DNA of 64,000 nucleotides from positions 1,302,001 through 1,366,000 of the forward strand of contig NZ_CP056783.1 of NCBI RefSeq assembly GCF_023278045.1, given 5' to 3'. This stretch comes from Flavobacterium sp. K5-23. GTDB taxonomy: Bacteria; Bacteroidota; Bacteroidia; Flavobacteriales; Flavobacteriaceae. Under the pieces are notes generated by a model. That model did no database searches. It saw only the letters and a program-made list of their open reading frames with translations, and was not told the DNA's origin. Numbering within the stretch: position 1 is the stretch's first letter; every line of letters begins with the position of its first letter. The position numbers and the translations under genes were made by a program. Positions 42,371 through 52,296 of this stretch are shown piece by piece.

Positions 42371-45052
42371 ATGGCACAAGCAGAAATTAGAAGAAACCTT
42401 GTATTATCAGGATTAGAACCATTAATCATTACGCCAGATAGTGTATTTGTAAATATTGGGGAACGTACCAATGTAACAGGTTCGAGAAAATTCCTTCGAT
42501 TAATCAAGGAAGAAAAATACGAAGAAGCACTTAGCATTGCCAAAGAGCAAGTGGAAGGTGGTGCCCAAATCATCGATATTAATATGGATGAAGGGATGCT
42601 CGATGGCGAATATGCTATGACAAAATTCCTGAATCTAATCGCTGCCGAACCGGACATTTCTCGTGTGCCTATTATGATTGACAGTTCGAAATGGGACATT
42701 ATCGAGGCAGGGTTGAAAGTAGTTCAAGGAAAAAGTGTGGTAAATTCGATTTCGTTAAAAGAAGGAGAAGAACAATTCATACACCACGCTAAATTGATCA
42801 AGCGCTACGGTGCAGCGGCAATTATAATGGCTTTTGACGAAACAGGACAAGCTGATAATTACGATCGAAGAGTGGAGATTTGCCAACGTTCGTATGATAT
42901 TTTGGTGAATAAAGTGGGTTTTCCTCCACAGGACATTATTTTCGATTTGAATATATTTCCAGTTGCAACGGGAATGGAAGAACACCGCCTGAATGCGTTG
43001 GATTTCTTTAGGGGAACCAAATGGGTTCGTGAAAATTTACCACACGCACATATTAGTGGTGGAGTAAGTAATGTTTCTTTTTCTTTTAGAGGAAATGATA
43101 CGGTGAGAGAAGCGATGCACTCGGTTTTCTTGTACCACGCCATTCAAAACGGAATGACTATGGGAATCGTAAATCCAGAGATGCTTTCTATATATGATGA
43201 AATTCCAAAAGATTTATTAGAGCACGTAGAAGATGTAATTCTAAACCGTCGAGATGATGCCACGGAACGTTTGTTGGACTTTGCCGAAAATGTAAAAGGA
43301 GATGTAAAGAGCAATGAAAAGGCAGTTCAAGAATGGCGTTCGGGAACAGTTCAAGAAAGAATTACGCACTCGCTTGTAAAAGGAGTGGACGCATTTATAG
43401 AGTTAGATGTTGAAGAAGCCAGACTCGCAGCTACCAAACCAATTGAAGTTATCGAAATCAACTTGATGACAGGAATGAATGTTGTTGGGGATTTATTTGG
43501 AAGCGGAAAAATGTTTTTGCCACAGGTGGTAAAATCTGCCCGTGTAATGAAAAAAGCGGTGGCGTATTTATTGCCTTATATCGAGGCAAGTAAACAAGCT
43601 GGGGACAAACAAGGGAATGGTAAAATCTTGATGGCAACCGTAAAAGGGGATGTACATGATATAGGTAAAAATATTGTTTCGGTAGTATTGGCTTGTAACA
43701 ATTACGAGATAGTAGATCTTGGCGTTATGGTGCCTCCTGAAAAAATTATTGCAGCAGCCATTGAACACAATGTGGATATTATCGGACTGAGCGGATTAAT
43801 CACACCATCATTAGACGAAATGGTTTATTTAGCTAAAGAACTAGATAAACGAGGACTTAAAATTCCAGTGATGATAGGTGGAGCAACGACTTCGCGTGCA
43901 CATACTGCAGTGAAAATTGCACCTCAATATAGAGAAACGGTAATTCACGTAAACGATGCTTCGAGAGCCGTAACGGTGGCTGGAAGTTTATTGAACAAGG
44001 ATAAAAAAATATATGCAAGCGACATAAGAGCAGAATACGATGCGTTTAGAGAAACGTTTCTGAACCGTTCACGCGACAAGAATTTTTTGACCATTGAGCA
44101 AGCTCGCAAAAATAAATTGCAATTGGATTGGGAGAATTTTACTCCTGTGAAACCAAATGTAATAGGCGAACAAGTGATTGAAGTCGATTTGGACGTTCTG
44201 GTTCCCTATATCGACTGGACGCCGTTTTTTAGAACTTGGGAATTATTCGGGAAATATCCGGCTATTTTAACGGATGAAGTGGTGGGAGAACAAGCGACTT
44301 CGGTTTTTGCAGATGCACAGGAAATGTTGGAAGTGATTTTGAGAGAAAAGAAACTGACTGCCAAAGGTATTTACGGAATTTTCCCGGCAAATCAAGTCAA
44401 TGATGATGATATTGAACTAATGGATGAAAACGGGAAGCCATTACAAACGTTCTTGACATTACGCCAACAATCTCAAAAAACAAAAGGAGCACCAAATATT
44501 GCCTTAGCTGATTTTATTGCCCCAAAAGACAGTGGGAAAATCGATTATATGGGTGCGTTTTGTGTCACTACCGGTTTTGGTGTTGATGAATGGGCAGCCG
44601 AATTTGAAAGAGATTTAGACGATTACAATTCGATAATGGTTAAAGCGTTAGCAGACCGTTTTGCAGAAGCTTTCGCGGAATATTTACACGAAAAAATCCG
44701 TAAAGAAATTTGGGGTTATTCGGCGGATGAAGCATTAACTACGGAAGGAATGATTGCTGAAGATTATAAAGGAATTCGTCCGGCACCAGGTTATCCTGCC
44801 TGTCCAGACCATTTAGAAAAACCAACGATTTGGAAATTACTAAACGTAGAAAAAGAAATAGGAGTGACCTTGACGGAAAGTATGGCGATGTGGCCCGCTT
44901 CATCTGTATCGGGCTATTATTTCGGGAATCCAGAAAGCAAGTATTTCGGACTCGGAAAAATAAAAGAAGACCAAGTAATCGATTACGCCAAACGAAGAAG
45001 TATTTCGACCGATAAAGCCACAAAATGGTTAAACCCAAATATTGCGGATTAA
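42371..45052 (+). CDS. metH: methionine synthase, folate, cobalamin and activation modules
   Basis: 893 aa from ATG 42371 ([15 protein letters not shown]). The pterin-binding domain opens with [18 protein letters not shown]; the cobalamin domain has the DxHxxG motif in [17 protein letters not shown] and [14 protein letters not shown]; the SAM-binding activation domain ends the protein ([35 protein letters not shown]). With the preceding gene it makes one full B12-dependent methionine synthase split between domains 1 and 2. Confidence 0.96.
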   Translation: MAQAEIRRNLVLSGLEPLIITPDSVFVNIGERTNVTGSRKFLRLIKEEKYEEALSIAKEQVEGGAQIIDINMDEGMLDGEYAMTKFLNLIAAEPDISRVPIMIDSSKWDIIEAGLKVVQGKSVVNSISLKEGEEQFIHHAKLIKRYGAAAIIMAFDETGQADNYDRRVEICQRSYDILVNKVGFPPQDIIFDLNIFPVATGMEEHRLNALDFFRGTKWVRENLPHAHISGGVSNVSFSFRGNDTVREAMHSVFLYHAIQNGMTMGIVNPEMLSIYDEIPKDLLEHVEDVILNRRDDATERLLDFAENVKGDVKSNEKAVQEWRSGTVQERITHSLVKGVDAFIELDVEEARLAATKPIEVIEINLMTGMNVVGDLFGSGKMFLPQVVKSARVMKKAVAYLLPYIEASKQAGDKQGNGKILMATVKGDVHDIGKNIVSVVLACNNYEIVDLGVMVPPEKIIAAAIEHNVDIIGLSGLITPSLDEMVYLAKELDKRGLKIPVMIGGATTSRAHTAVKIAPQYRETVIHVNDASRAVTVAGSLLNKDKKIYASDIRAEYDAFRETFLNRSRDKNFLTIEQARKNKLQLDWENFTPVKPNVIGEQVIEVDLDVLVPYIDWTPFFRTWELFGKYPAILTDEVVGEQATSVFADAQEMLEVILREKKLTAKGIYGIFPANQVNDDDIELMDENGKPLQTFLTLRQQSQKTKGAPNIALADFIAPKDSGKIDYMGAFCVTTGFGVDEWAAEFERDLDDYNSIMVKALADRFAEAFAEYLHEKIRKEIWGYSADEALTTEGMIAEDYKGIRPAPGYPACPDHLEKPTIWKLLNVEKEIGVTLTESMAMWPASSVSGYYFGNPESKYFGLGKIKEDQVIDYAKRRSISTDKATKWLNPNIAD

Positions 45053-45054
45053 AT

Positions 45055-45125
45055 ATAGTCATAAAGTCAAAAGTCATAAAGTCTGTAATGGATTTGACTT
45101 TCGACCTTCGACTTTAAAACTTTAA
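45055..45125. repeat. AGTCATAAAGTC direct repeats before metF
   Basis: Two AGTCATAAAGTC units followed by GACTTTCGACCTTCGACTTT, low complexity, ending about 10 bases before the metF ATG. Confidence 0.5.
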
Positions 45126-45134
45126 GACTTAACA

Positions 45135-46091
45135 ATGAAAGTAACACAACATATAGAAGACGCAAAAGGAGAAACGTTATTCTCTTTCGAGATTATTCCG
45201 CCTCAAAAGGGGAAGAATATTCAGGAATTATACGACAATATCGATCCTTTGATGGAGTTTAATCCGCCATTTATTGACGTTACGACATCTAGGGAAGAGT
45301 TTATCTATATTGATAAAGGCAATGGATTGTTAGATAAAAAAATGACCAGAATGCGCCCGGGAACACTTGGGATTTGTGCGTCTATAAAGCACAAGTACAA
45401 TGTAGATACTATTCCGCACGTGCTTTGTGGTGGTTTTACTAAGGAAGAAACCGAGTATTTATTGGTGGATTGTCATTACCTAGGACTAGACAATGTGATG
45501 GCACTTCGTGGTGATGCTATGAAAGACGAACAGTCTTTTGTTCCAAAAATGGGTGGAAACAATTTCGCGGTAGACTTGGTACATCAAATCAACCAATTGA
45601 ATGATGGGAAGTATTTACATGACGTAATGCACATTGATAACAAAGCCGATTTTTGTATTGGAGTGGCGGGTTATCCGGAGAAACATTTAGAATCCCCGTC
45701 TTTACTTTCTGATTTAAGAAGATTAAAAGAAAAAGTGGATGCAGGTGCTGATTATGTGGTGACCCAGATGTTTTTTGACAATGCAAAATATTTTGAATTT
45801 GTTGCCAAAGCACGAGAAATGGGAATCACAGTGCCTATAATTCCGGGAATTAAACCTATCGCAGTACAAAGACATTTGCAAATATTACCGCAAATATTCC
45901 GTATCGATTTACCAGAGGATTTGATTCATGAAGTGGAGAAATGCAAGACCAATGCTGATATTAGACAGGTGGGAATCGAATGGGCAATCCAGCAATCATT
46001 AGAATTAAAAGCGGCTGGTGTTCCTGTGTTGCATTATTATTCTATGGGTAAATCAGAAAATATTCGACAAATAGCCTCTAAGGTTTTTTAG
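45135..46091 (+). CDS. metF: methylenetetrahydrofolate reductase
   Basis: 318 aa TIM-barrel flavoenzyme. FSFEIIPPQKGKNIQELYD at the N-terminus, NVMALRGDAMKDEQ, and AGADYVVTQMFFDNAKYFEF. It makes 5-methyl-tetrahydrofolate, the methyl donor for the split MetH encoded just upstream, and is likely in the same SAM-controlled operon. Confidence 0.97.
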   Translation: MKVTQHIEDAKGETLFSFEIIPPQKGKNIQELYDNIDPLMEFNPPFIDVTTSREEFIYIDKGNGLLDKKMTRMRPGTLGICASIKHKYNVDTIPHVLCGGFTKEETEYLLVDCHYLGLDNVMALRGDAMKDEQSFVPKMGGNNFAVDLVHQINQLNDGKYLHDVMHIDNKADFCIGVAGYPEKHLESPSLLSDLRRLKEKVDAGADYVVTQMFFDNAKYFEFVAKAREMGITVPIIPGIKPIAVQRHLQILPQIFRIDLPEDLIHEVEKCKTNADIRQVGIEWAIQQSLELKAAGVPVLHYYSMGKSENIRQIASKVF

Positions 46092-46092
46092 G

Positions 46093-46189
46093 AGCTTTTT
46101 CCAGCTGTCCGCTATATCTTTTACAAAAAATCCAGTTCGCCGCGGCGAACTGGATTTTTTGCAAAAGGATGCCGCTTCCATCTGGGCTA
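46093..46189 (+). repeat. dispersed intergenic element (AGCT...GGGCTA family), copy 4
   Basis: Starts AGCTTTTTCCAGCTGTCCGC, ends GGATGCCGCTTCCATCTGGG plus CTA. The centre is a 38-base perfect palindrome (arms ATCCAGTTCGC and GCGAACTGGAT). It directly follows metF, overlapping no gene, and could serve as its terminator. Confidence 0.75.
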
Positions 46190-46322
46190 TGGTATTTGTG
46201 ATTATTTACAGTAATTGTCATTCAGGAAAATAATTTTAAATCAGACTATTTTTATGCGTCTAAATGACAAAAGGGAATTGATATTTGATAAGTTTGCTAC
46301 AATAAAATTTCAATTGAAAACA

Positions 46323-47726
46323 ATGAACCCAATTCTGAAACAAGACCTAAACGATATTGAAACGATCCTTGAAAGAGTAAAACAGCAAGGAATTGATTTT
46401 TTAAATTCAATTGATACTATTCCTACTTCTACAAAAAACACCATAACCACCGACAGAAATCTGGACGATTCGGGTTTGGGAGCATTGTCCGCCTTAGAAG
46501 AATTCAACCAGCGGTTGGCTCCTTTGATGGTTTCGCAAACGGGACCTCGCTATTGGGGATTTGTAACAGGTGGCGTTACACCGGCTTCCATTGTTGGTGA
46601 TTGGTTGACAACTATTTATGATCAAAATACGCAAGCCACAAAAGGACGTGGTGGAGTTTCAGCTTTAATTGAAATTGAAACGATCAACTTACTTTTGCAA
46701 TTGTTAGATTTGCCAAAATCTTTTCTTGGCGGATTTGTTACGGGTGCCACCATGCCTAATTTCACCTGTTTGGCTGTCGCTCGACAATGGTTCGGAAACC
46801 AGTTGGGAAAGGATTTTGCCAGAAACGGAATTTCAGAATCAATCCATATTCTTTCTGCAACACCGCATTCGTCTTCTATAAAATGTTTGGCGATGTTAGG
46901 GATAGGAAGTCAAAATTTCACCAAAATAAAAACTATCGAAGGAAACCGTGAAGCGATAGACATTGCCGATTTAGAAAAAAATATCGAAAGTCTAAACGGA
47001 AAACCTTTCATTTTAATCTCCAGTGCAGGAACGGTAAATACCGCTGATTTTGATGATTTCAATGCGATTACCAAACTGAAAGAAAAACACAATTTCTGGT
47101 GGCATATCGATGCCGCTTTTGGAGGTTTTGCCGCTTGTTCGCCCAAGTACAAACATTTAGTTAGTGGCTGGCATAGCGCAGATTCAATTACTATCGATTG
47201 CCATAAATGGCTGAATGTTCCTTACGAAAGCGCTTTTTATTTGGTTAAAGAACAACATGAAAATCTACAAGTAGAAGTTTTTCAAAACTCGAATGCGCCT
47301 TATTTGGGTGACCCATTGGAGAATTTTAGCTATCTTAATTTCTTGCCGGAAAATTCGAGACGTTTAAAAGCATTGCCAGTTTGGTTTTCGTTATTGGCGT
47401 ATGGCAAACAAGGATATCAAGAAATTATAGAAAACAGTGTTGCTATGGCGTTGCAATTTGACGATTTTATAAGTCAAAACGAAAACTACGTACTATTGGC
47501 ACCAACACGTTTGAACAACGTTTGTTTTACTTTGGCGGGAGACCACAATCAGGAAAAAGTGAGTTCGTTTTTGACAGTTCTTAACGAAAAAGGCAAAGTG
47601 TTTATGACACCAACAATTTATGAAAACCGAAAAGGAATTCGTGCTTCGTTTGTGAACTGGAGAACGAGTGAACTGGATATTCAGATTGCTATTGCCCAAA
47701 TGGAAGAAATTCTTTTGTCAATTTAA
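46323..47726 (+). CDS. PLP-dependent decarboxylase / group II aminotransferase-like
   Basis: 467 aa from ATG 46323 (MNPILKQDLNDIETIL); an upstream ATG at 46215 adds 36 residues that are not family-like. It has the group II decarboxylase pattern with the PLP lysine in SITIDCHKWLNVPYES and WWHIDAAFGGFAA. Relatives act on aspartate, glutamate or aromatic amino acids; the substrate is not readable. It stands alone between a repeat and a lipoprotein gene. Confidence 0.85.
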   Translation: MNPILKQDLNDIETILERVKQQGIDFLNSIDTIPTSTKNTITTDRNLDDSGLGALSALEEFNQRLAPLMVSQTGPRYWGFVTGGVTPASIVGDWLTTIYDQNTQATKGRGGVSALIEIETINLLLQLLDLPKSFLGGFVTGATMPNFTCLAVARQWFGNQLGKDFARNGISESIHILSATPHSSSIKCLAMLGIGSQNFTKIKTIEGNREAIDIADLEKNIESLNGKPFILISSAGTVNTADFDDFNAITKLKEKHNFWWHIDAAFGGFAACSPKYKHLVSGWHSADSITIDCHKWLNVPYESAFYLVKEQHENLQVEVFQNSNAPYLGDPLENFSYLNFLPENSRRLKALPVWFSLLAYGKQGYQEIIENSVAMALQFDDFISQNENYVLLAPTRLNNVCFTLAGDHNQEKVSSFLTVLNEKGKVFMTPTIYENRKGIRASFVNWRTSELDIQIAIAQMEEILLSI

Positions 47727-47801
47727 GAATTGAATTCAGAAATTTTTTGATAAAATTAGGACAGTGAATCATTCTATTTATTTTTTAAAACAATTTGCTT
47801 T

Positions 47802-47832
47802 TTGCTTACAGGGTTATAAATGCTTATATTTG
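47802..47832 (+). promoter_or_regulatory. promoter of the HRCDI-repeat lipoprotein gene
   Basis: TTG at 47802-47804 and TATATTTG at 47825-47832, 20 bases apart. Confidence 0.6.
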
Positions 47833-47857
47833 ATTATTAGCTTCTAATTATTTAGAT

Positions 47858-48475
47858 ATGAAATACTTATTCTATACACTTCTAGTGACCGCAATTACGA
47901 TTACTTCCTGTAAAAATAATGACACCGAAAAAGAACAAGCTGACCCTAGTACTGTAGTCCCTTTTTGGCAGCAATCAACTTCAGCGGTTCAAGGCCAATC
48001 AACATTGCCCACCGAAACACAAAATAATTCAAAAATAGCTACGGCTACTTTACCTGGTATGAACCCTCCACATGGACAACCAAATCACCGTTGTGATATA
48101 CCAGATGGAGCACCCTTAAATTCACCGGGAAATGGAACTGCGGCTGGACCGTCAGCTACTGCCCAACCTTTGCAAATAGGTACAAGTACTCAAACAGCAA
48201 CCGCTAAAACAGTAACGCCGAAGGGAGTGAATCCTCCACATGGAGAGAGTGGCCATCGTTGTGATATAGCTGTAGGAGCGCCTTTAAATTCAAAACCTTT
48301 AACAACTACAAGCGAAAATTCAGATGAAGCTTCACAAAAATATACTCTTCAGCAACCAGTGCCAGCTTTATTATCAACTACTGCTACTGAAACTCCTTCG
48401 GGAATGAATCCTGAACACGGAAAAGACGGTCACCGTTGTGATATTGCCGTGGGAGCCCCGTTACCGAAATCATAA
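47858..48475 (+). CDS. lipoprotein with three NPxHGxxxHRCDIxxGAPL repeats
   Basis: 205 aa. Signal peptide ends in a lipobox with Cys18 (TITSC). Three copies of a motif around GMNPPHGQPNHRCDI occur at residues about 67-89, 123-145 and 182-205, separated by Thr/Ala/Gln-rich linkers. Each copy has two His, one Cys and one Asp, so metal or heme binding is conceivable but unproved. I know similar motifs in Bacteroidetes proteins of unknown function, but no role. It has its own promoter and a shared terminator with gldA. Confidence 0.75.
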   Translation: MKYLFYTLLVTAITITSCKNNDTEKEQADPSTVVPFWQQSTSAVQGQSTLPTETQNNSKIATATLPGMNPPHGQPNHRCDIPDGAPLNSPGNGTAAGPSATAQPLQIGTSTQTATAKTVTPKGVNPPHGESGHRCDIAVGAPLNSKPLTTTSENSDEASQKYTLQQPVPALLSTTATETPSGMNPEHGKDGHRCDIAVGAPLPKS

Positions 48476-48499
48476 TTTTAATTTTTCCCTTACTATAAA

Positions 48500-48543
48500 A
48501 AAAGAAGCTCATTTAAAATAATTTTAAATGAGCTTCTTTTTTT
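48500..48543. terminator. bidirectional terminator between the lipoprotein gene and gldA
   Basis: Perfect 20-bp arms beginning AAAAGAAGCTCATTTAAAAT, with T-runs on both outer sides. Confidence 0.85.
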
Positions 48544-48570
48544 GTCTGAACACTAAAAACTGACCACTGC

Positions 48571-49470
48571 CTACTTTTTCGTAATCTCCCTGAACACTGC
48601 CTCTAGATTTTTATTTTTCTGATTAAGTTGCAAAGTTTTTAAACCATTTGCTGTGGCAAAATCAAAAACGGCAGGGCGCATATCTTTGTCAGTTGTAAAG
48701 GTCAATTCCCAAATCATATCGTGGGTATTTTTATAAGAAGTAAGATTTTCGATTTTAGCAATTGCTTGCTCTTCGATTTTATAATCAAACTCTACTTCAA
48801 TAACTTGTTCTTTGTCTTCTGAGATTAAGTTATCCATTTTTTTGTCGGCAACTATTTTTCCGTTGTTGATGATAATCACGCGGTCACAAATCGCTTCCAC
48901 TTCTTGCATAATATGCGTTGATAGAAAAACGGTTTTGTCTTTTCCCACGTTTTTAATCACGTTCCGAATCTCGATTAATTGATTCGGGTCTAGACCAGTT
49001 GTAGGTTCGTCCAGAATCAAAACATCAGGATTATGCAACAAAGCATTGGCAAGTCCCACACGCTGGCGGTACCCTTTCGATAATTGTCCTATTTTTTTAT
49101 GACTTTCTGTGCTTAATCCTGTCAGTTGAATCACTTCTTCGATTCGGGATTTAGCCACTTTATACACATCAGCATTAAAAGACAGATACTCTCTCACATA
49201 CAAATCCAAATACAGCGGATTATGTTCTGGTAAATACCCTATGGAAAGCTGAACTGCTTTTGGTTCTGAATTTACATCGTGACCATTTACAACAGCTGAA
49301 CCTTCATCTGAATGGATGTAAGTTGTCAATATTTTCATTAATGTAGATTTTCCAGCTCCATTTGGACCTAAAAAACCAACAATTTCTCCTTTGTTTATAG
49401 AAAAGGAAATGTTGTCTAGTGCTTTTTGGGCACCGTAACTTTTGGAGATGTTATTTACTTCTATTGACAT
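48571..49470 (-). CDS. gldA: gliding motility ABC transporter ATPase GldA
   Basis: 299 aa. Walker A GPNGAGKST (35-43), signature LSKGYRQRVGLANALLHNPD and Walker B DVLILDEPTTGLD. A C-terminal regulatory part of about 80 residues follows. The sequence reads as GldA, which works with GldF and GldG in gliding motility; those genes are not in the window, as in other flavobacteria where gldA is separate. Confidence 0.85.
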   Translation of the reverse strand: MSIEVNNISKSYGAQKALDNISFSINKGEIVGFLGPNGAGKSTLMKILTTYIHSDEGSAVVNGHDVNSEPKAVQLSIGYLPEHNPLYLDLYVREYLSFNADVYKVAKSRIEEVIQLTGLSTESHKKIGQLSKGYRQRVGLANALLHNPDVLILDEPTTGLDPNQLIEIRNVIKNVGKDKTVFLSTHIMQEVEAICDRVIIINNGKIVADKKMDNLISEDKEQVIEVEFDYKIEEQAIAKIENLTSYKNTHDMIWELTFTTDKDMRPAVFDFATANGLKTLQLNQKNKNLEAVFREITKK

Positions 49471-49486
49471 ATTGTATTATTTTGAA

Positions 49487-49494
49487 CAAAAGTA
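49487..49494 (-). promoter_or_regulatory. -7 promoter box of gldA
   Basis: Minus-strand TACTTTTG, an exact match to TAnnTTTG, 17 bases before the gldA ATG. Confidence 0.4.
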
Positions 49495-49621
49495 AACAGA
49501 AAAATTATTGATTTATAGTTTTTTCACAATCAATAACAAATAAGTGAATATCATAAAAAAAGAAAACAATGTTTGATATATTTAAAAATAGAATAATATA
49601 TTTATAAAAAATATAGAAAAT

Positions 49622-50875
49622 ATGAGTCAAGAAACTATAAAACCAAATAGTTTGTTTAAAACATACAGCAGTATTATTTGGTTGCTTTGTGGTATTATCG
49701 CTGGAAGTATATTAGGATTAGTTTTTGGTAAAGGAGTAGAAGTTATAAAACCACTTGGAGATATATTTTTGAATTTACTTTTCACGGCTATTATTCCTTT
49801 AATTTTCTTTACGATTGCCTCATCCATCGCCAGTCTTGAAAAATCAGAGAAATTAGGGAAGTTGTTTGTGGTTGTAATTGGTGTTTTTCTAAGTACCGTG
49901 TTGATATCCGCAATACTGATGATTGTGGGAGTACTGATTTTCCCCATACATCAAGATATAATCATTTCCAATATTCCATTAGAGAGTATGCAAACTGAAA
50001 GCGGAGGTTCTCAAATCACTCAATTATTGACCGCGGGTGATTTTTATGAGTTGCTTTCCAGAAAAAGTATGTTGGCATTAATTATATTTTCTTTTTTAAT
50101 TGGCTTTGCCAGTTTACGTTCTGGTGAAAAAGGAGAAGGCTTTAGAACTTTTCTAAATTCTGGTAACGAGGTGATGAAACAATTATTGCATTTGATTATG
50201 AAAACGGCTCCTGTAGGATTAGGTGCCTATTTTGCATATCAAGTTGGTATTTTTGGGCCACAATTATTTGGTGCTTATGCGAAGCCTTTAGGGTTGTATT
50301 ATGGGGTTTGTGCTTTCTATTTTGTAGTTTTCTTTAGTTTATACGCTCTTCTTGCAGGAGGTAAAAAAGGATTAAAAGTATTTTGGGGAAACAATATAAC
50401 ACCATCTTTAACTGCTTTAGGAACTTGCAGTAGTATCGCTACTATTCCGGCAAACCTGGAAGCTGCTGAGAAAATGCAAATACCAAGTTATATTAGAAAC
50501 GTAGCAATACCTCTTGGCGCTCCTTTACATAAAGACGGATCAAGTATGTCTTCGATTATAAAGATTGCGGTTATATTTGCGATGTTTGGAAAAGATTTTA
50601 CGGATCCATACACCTTGCTTACGGCACTAGGAATTACAGTAATCGTTTCGGTTGTTGAAGGAGGAATTCCAAATGGAGGTTATATAGGTGAAATACTGGC
50701 CATCACGATTTATGGTTTCCCTATGGAACAAGCTTTACCCGCAGCAATGATCGTAGGAACATTAGTAGATCCTATGGCTACACTTTTGAATGCTAACGGT
50801 GATGTGGTTTCCTCTATGTTGATTACCAGAATTTCTGAAGGAAAGAATTGGCTATCATCTAGATTGACTACTTAG
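49622..50875 (+). CDS. dicarboxylate/amino acid:cation symporter
   Basis: 417 aa with about eight membrane helices and two re-entrant loops, of the DAACS (glutamate/dicarboxylate) family. The serine-rich loop is TCSSIATIPANLEAAEKM, and the last helices hold GNPLDPMAT-like VGTLVDPMATLLNANGD. It takes up a dicarboxylate or acidic amino acid with Na+ or H+; the substrate is uncertain. Divergent from gldA. Confidence 0.88.
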   Translation: MSQETIKPNSLFKTYSSIIWLLCGIIAGSILGLVFGKGVEVIKPLGDIFLNLLFTAIIPLIFFTIASSIASLEKSEKLGKLFVVVIGVFLSTVLISAILMIVGVLIFPIHQDIIISNIPLESMQTESGGSQITQLLTAGDFYELLSRKSMLALIIFSFLIGFASLRSGEKGEGFRTFLNSGNEVMKQLLHLIMKTAPVGLGAYFAYQVGIFGPQLFGAYAKPLGLYYGVCAFYFVVFFSLYALLAGGKKGLKVFWGNNITPSLTALGTCSSIATIPANLEAAEKMQIPSYIRNVAIPLGAPLHKDGSSMSSIIKIAVIFAMFGKDFTDPYTLLTALGITVIVSVVEGGIPNGGYIGEILAITIYGFPMEQALPAAMIVGTLVDPMATLLNANGDVVSSMLITRISEGKNWLSSRLTT

Positions 50876-51053
50876 GGTGGATTTTGATGTTCCTTTGGAG
50901 TTTAATTTCAAAGTATATATTGGAATTTTCAATAAAATTCATTTTCTAAGGATATTTTAAAAAGAATATAATCAGCTTTTAATGATTATTATGTAATTAA
51001 AAACCAGTTTTTTAGAGAATACTTTTTTTGTTTAATAAAAAAGCTCTTTTTTT

Positions 51054-51083
51054 TTGGTGGCCTTAATATTATTTATACATTCG
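51054..51083 (+). promoter_or_regulatory. promoter of the pheA operon
   Basis: TTG at 51054-51056 and TACATTCG (one mismatch to TAnnTTTG) at 51076-51083, 19 bases apart, 30 bases before the leader peptide ATG. Confidence 0.5.
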
Positions 51084-51113
51084 CATAGAATTTATTTCAT
51101 AAAAGACAACACA

Positions 51114-51194
51114 ATGTTGAATAACCGATTTTATTTTAGCAATACTTATTATTTCATCTGGAAAGAGGATAGGGATTGTTGTATGGTTATTTAA
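51114..51194 (+). CDS. Phe/Tyr-rich leader peptide of the pheA operon
   Basis: 26 codons coding MLNNRFYFSNTYYFIWKEDR and DCCMVI. It has three Phe, three Tyr and one Trp within ten residues (FYF, YYF), and is followed by a terminator and then pheA. This is the layout of a ribosome-mediated attenuator: shortage of Phe or Tyr tRNA would stall the ribosome and favour read-through. Inferred from order and composition; no alternative antiterminator hairpin was drawn out. Confidence 0.65.
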   Translation: MLNNRFYFSNTYYFIWKEDRDCCMVI

Positions 51195-51224
51195 TTAAAA
51201 TATTAAATAGATAAATATAAATAT

Positions 51225-51256
51225 ACAATCCCGATTCGCATCGGGATTTTTTTTTG
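51225..51256 (+). terminator. terminator of the pheA attenuator
   Basis: AATCCCGAT and ATCGGGATT arms around TCGC, with nine T. It ends 17 bases before the pheA ATG. Confidence 0.85.
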
Positions 51257-51272
51257 CGTTAAAGTGAACAAA

Positions 51273-52100
51273 ATGAATACAAAAATTGCAATACAAGGAA
51301 TATTAGGATCTTTTCATCATCAGGTGGTTCAAGAATATTTTGACCAAGTGGTTGAAATTGAGGAGTGTTTGTCCTTTGAGGAATTAGTGGATAGTCTAAT
51401 GTCCGGTAAATCAGATCAGGCAGTAATGGCTATAGAAAATTCTATTGCAGGGCCAATTATTCCAAATTATGCTTTGATTGACAAGAATAATTTGCACATA
51501 ATTGGGGAACATTATTTAAGTATTCATCAAAATTTAATGGCGCTTAAAGGTCAAAAAATGGAAGATATATTGGAAGTTCATTCCCATCCGATGGCATTAT
51601 TACAATGTATGGATTTCTTAAAAAAATATCCAAACGTAAAATTAGTTGAAGACAAAGACACCGCCGAAACGGCTCGCAGAATTCAGCAAAATCAGTTAAA
51701 AGGTATTGCAGCGATTGCCAGTCAAACTGCTTCTGAAATGTATGATTTGGAAATTTTAGCACCAGAAATTCAAACGATAAAAAACAACATGACTCGTTTT
51801 GTTATCATCAAAAAAGAAAATTCTTTCTTGAAAGAAAACGAAATTAATAGAGCTTCTCTAAAATTCGAATTGGATCATAAAAGGGGAAGTCTAGCAGCGG
51901 TTTTAAATGTAATGAGTGATTGTAAAATAAATTTAACCAAAATACAATCTTTACCTAAAATCGAAACGCCTTGGAAATATTCTTTTTTTGTGGATGTAAC
52001 ATTCGAAGATTACAATGATTATGCAAAAGCAAAGTCATTATTAGAAATTATGGCTGAATACTTCAAGGTATTGGGCGAGTACAAAAACACAAAACCCTAA
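51273..52100 (+). CDS. pheA: prephenate dehydratase
   Basis: 275 aa from ATG 51273; a GTG start three codons earlier is less likely. It has the dehydratase domain ([22 protein letters not shown]) and a C-terminal ACT domain for Phe feedback ([20 protein letters not shown]). It turns prephenate into phenylpyruvate. Chorismate mutase is not fused here but to the DAHP synthase four genes on. It is first in the Phe/Tyr operon. Confidence 0.95.
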   Translation: MNTKIAIQGILGSFHHQVVQEYFDQVVEIEECLSFEELVDSLMSGKSDQAVMAIENSIAGPIIPNYALIDKNNLHIIGEHYLSIHQNLMALKGQKMEDILEVHSHPMALLQCMDFLKKYPNVKLVEDKDTAETARRIQQNQLKGIAAIASQTASEMYDLEILAPEIQTIKNNMTRFVIIKKENSFLKENEINRASLKFELDHKRGSLAAVLNVMSDCKINLTKIQSLPKIETPWKYSFFVDVTFEDYNDYAKAKSLLEIMAEYFKVLGEYKNTKP

Positions 52101-52112
52101 TCCCGAAGGGAT

Positions 52113-52243
52113 AAAAGGCAAAAGGCAAAAGGCAAAAGGCAAAAGGCAAAAGGCAAAAGGCAAAAGGCAAAAGGCAAAAGGCAAAAGGCAAAAGGCAAAA
52201 GGCAAAAGGCAAAAGGCAAAAGGCAAAAGGCAAAAGGCAAAAG
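52113..52243. repeat. AAAAGGC tandem array, 18 copies
   Basis: Eighteen uninterrupted 7-base units followed by a partial AAAAG, in the gap between pheA and the aminotransferase gene. A degenerate stretch of the same type is at about 39503-39530. Such arrays change copy number by slippage. Confidence 0.9.
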
Positions 52244-52296
52244 AAATAGAGTTGAGTAAATTAGTAGTATAAATTTAATAAATCTCCCAGTCCGTT

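Noticed and set aside
52041..52226. Minus-strand ORF coding repeated FAFCLLP units
   Set aside because: It is only the translation of the AAAAGGC tandem array, whose 7-base unit keeps all frames open; no start context or neighbours support a gene.
52113..52243. Possible CRISPR array
   Set aside because: The unit is 7 bases with no spacers, and no cas genes are present.
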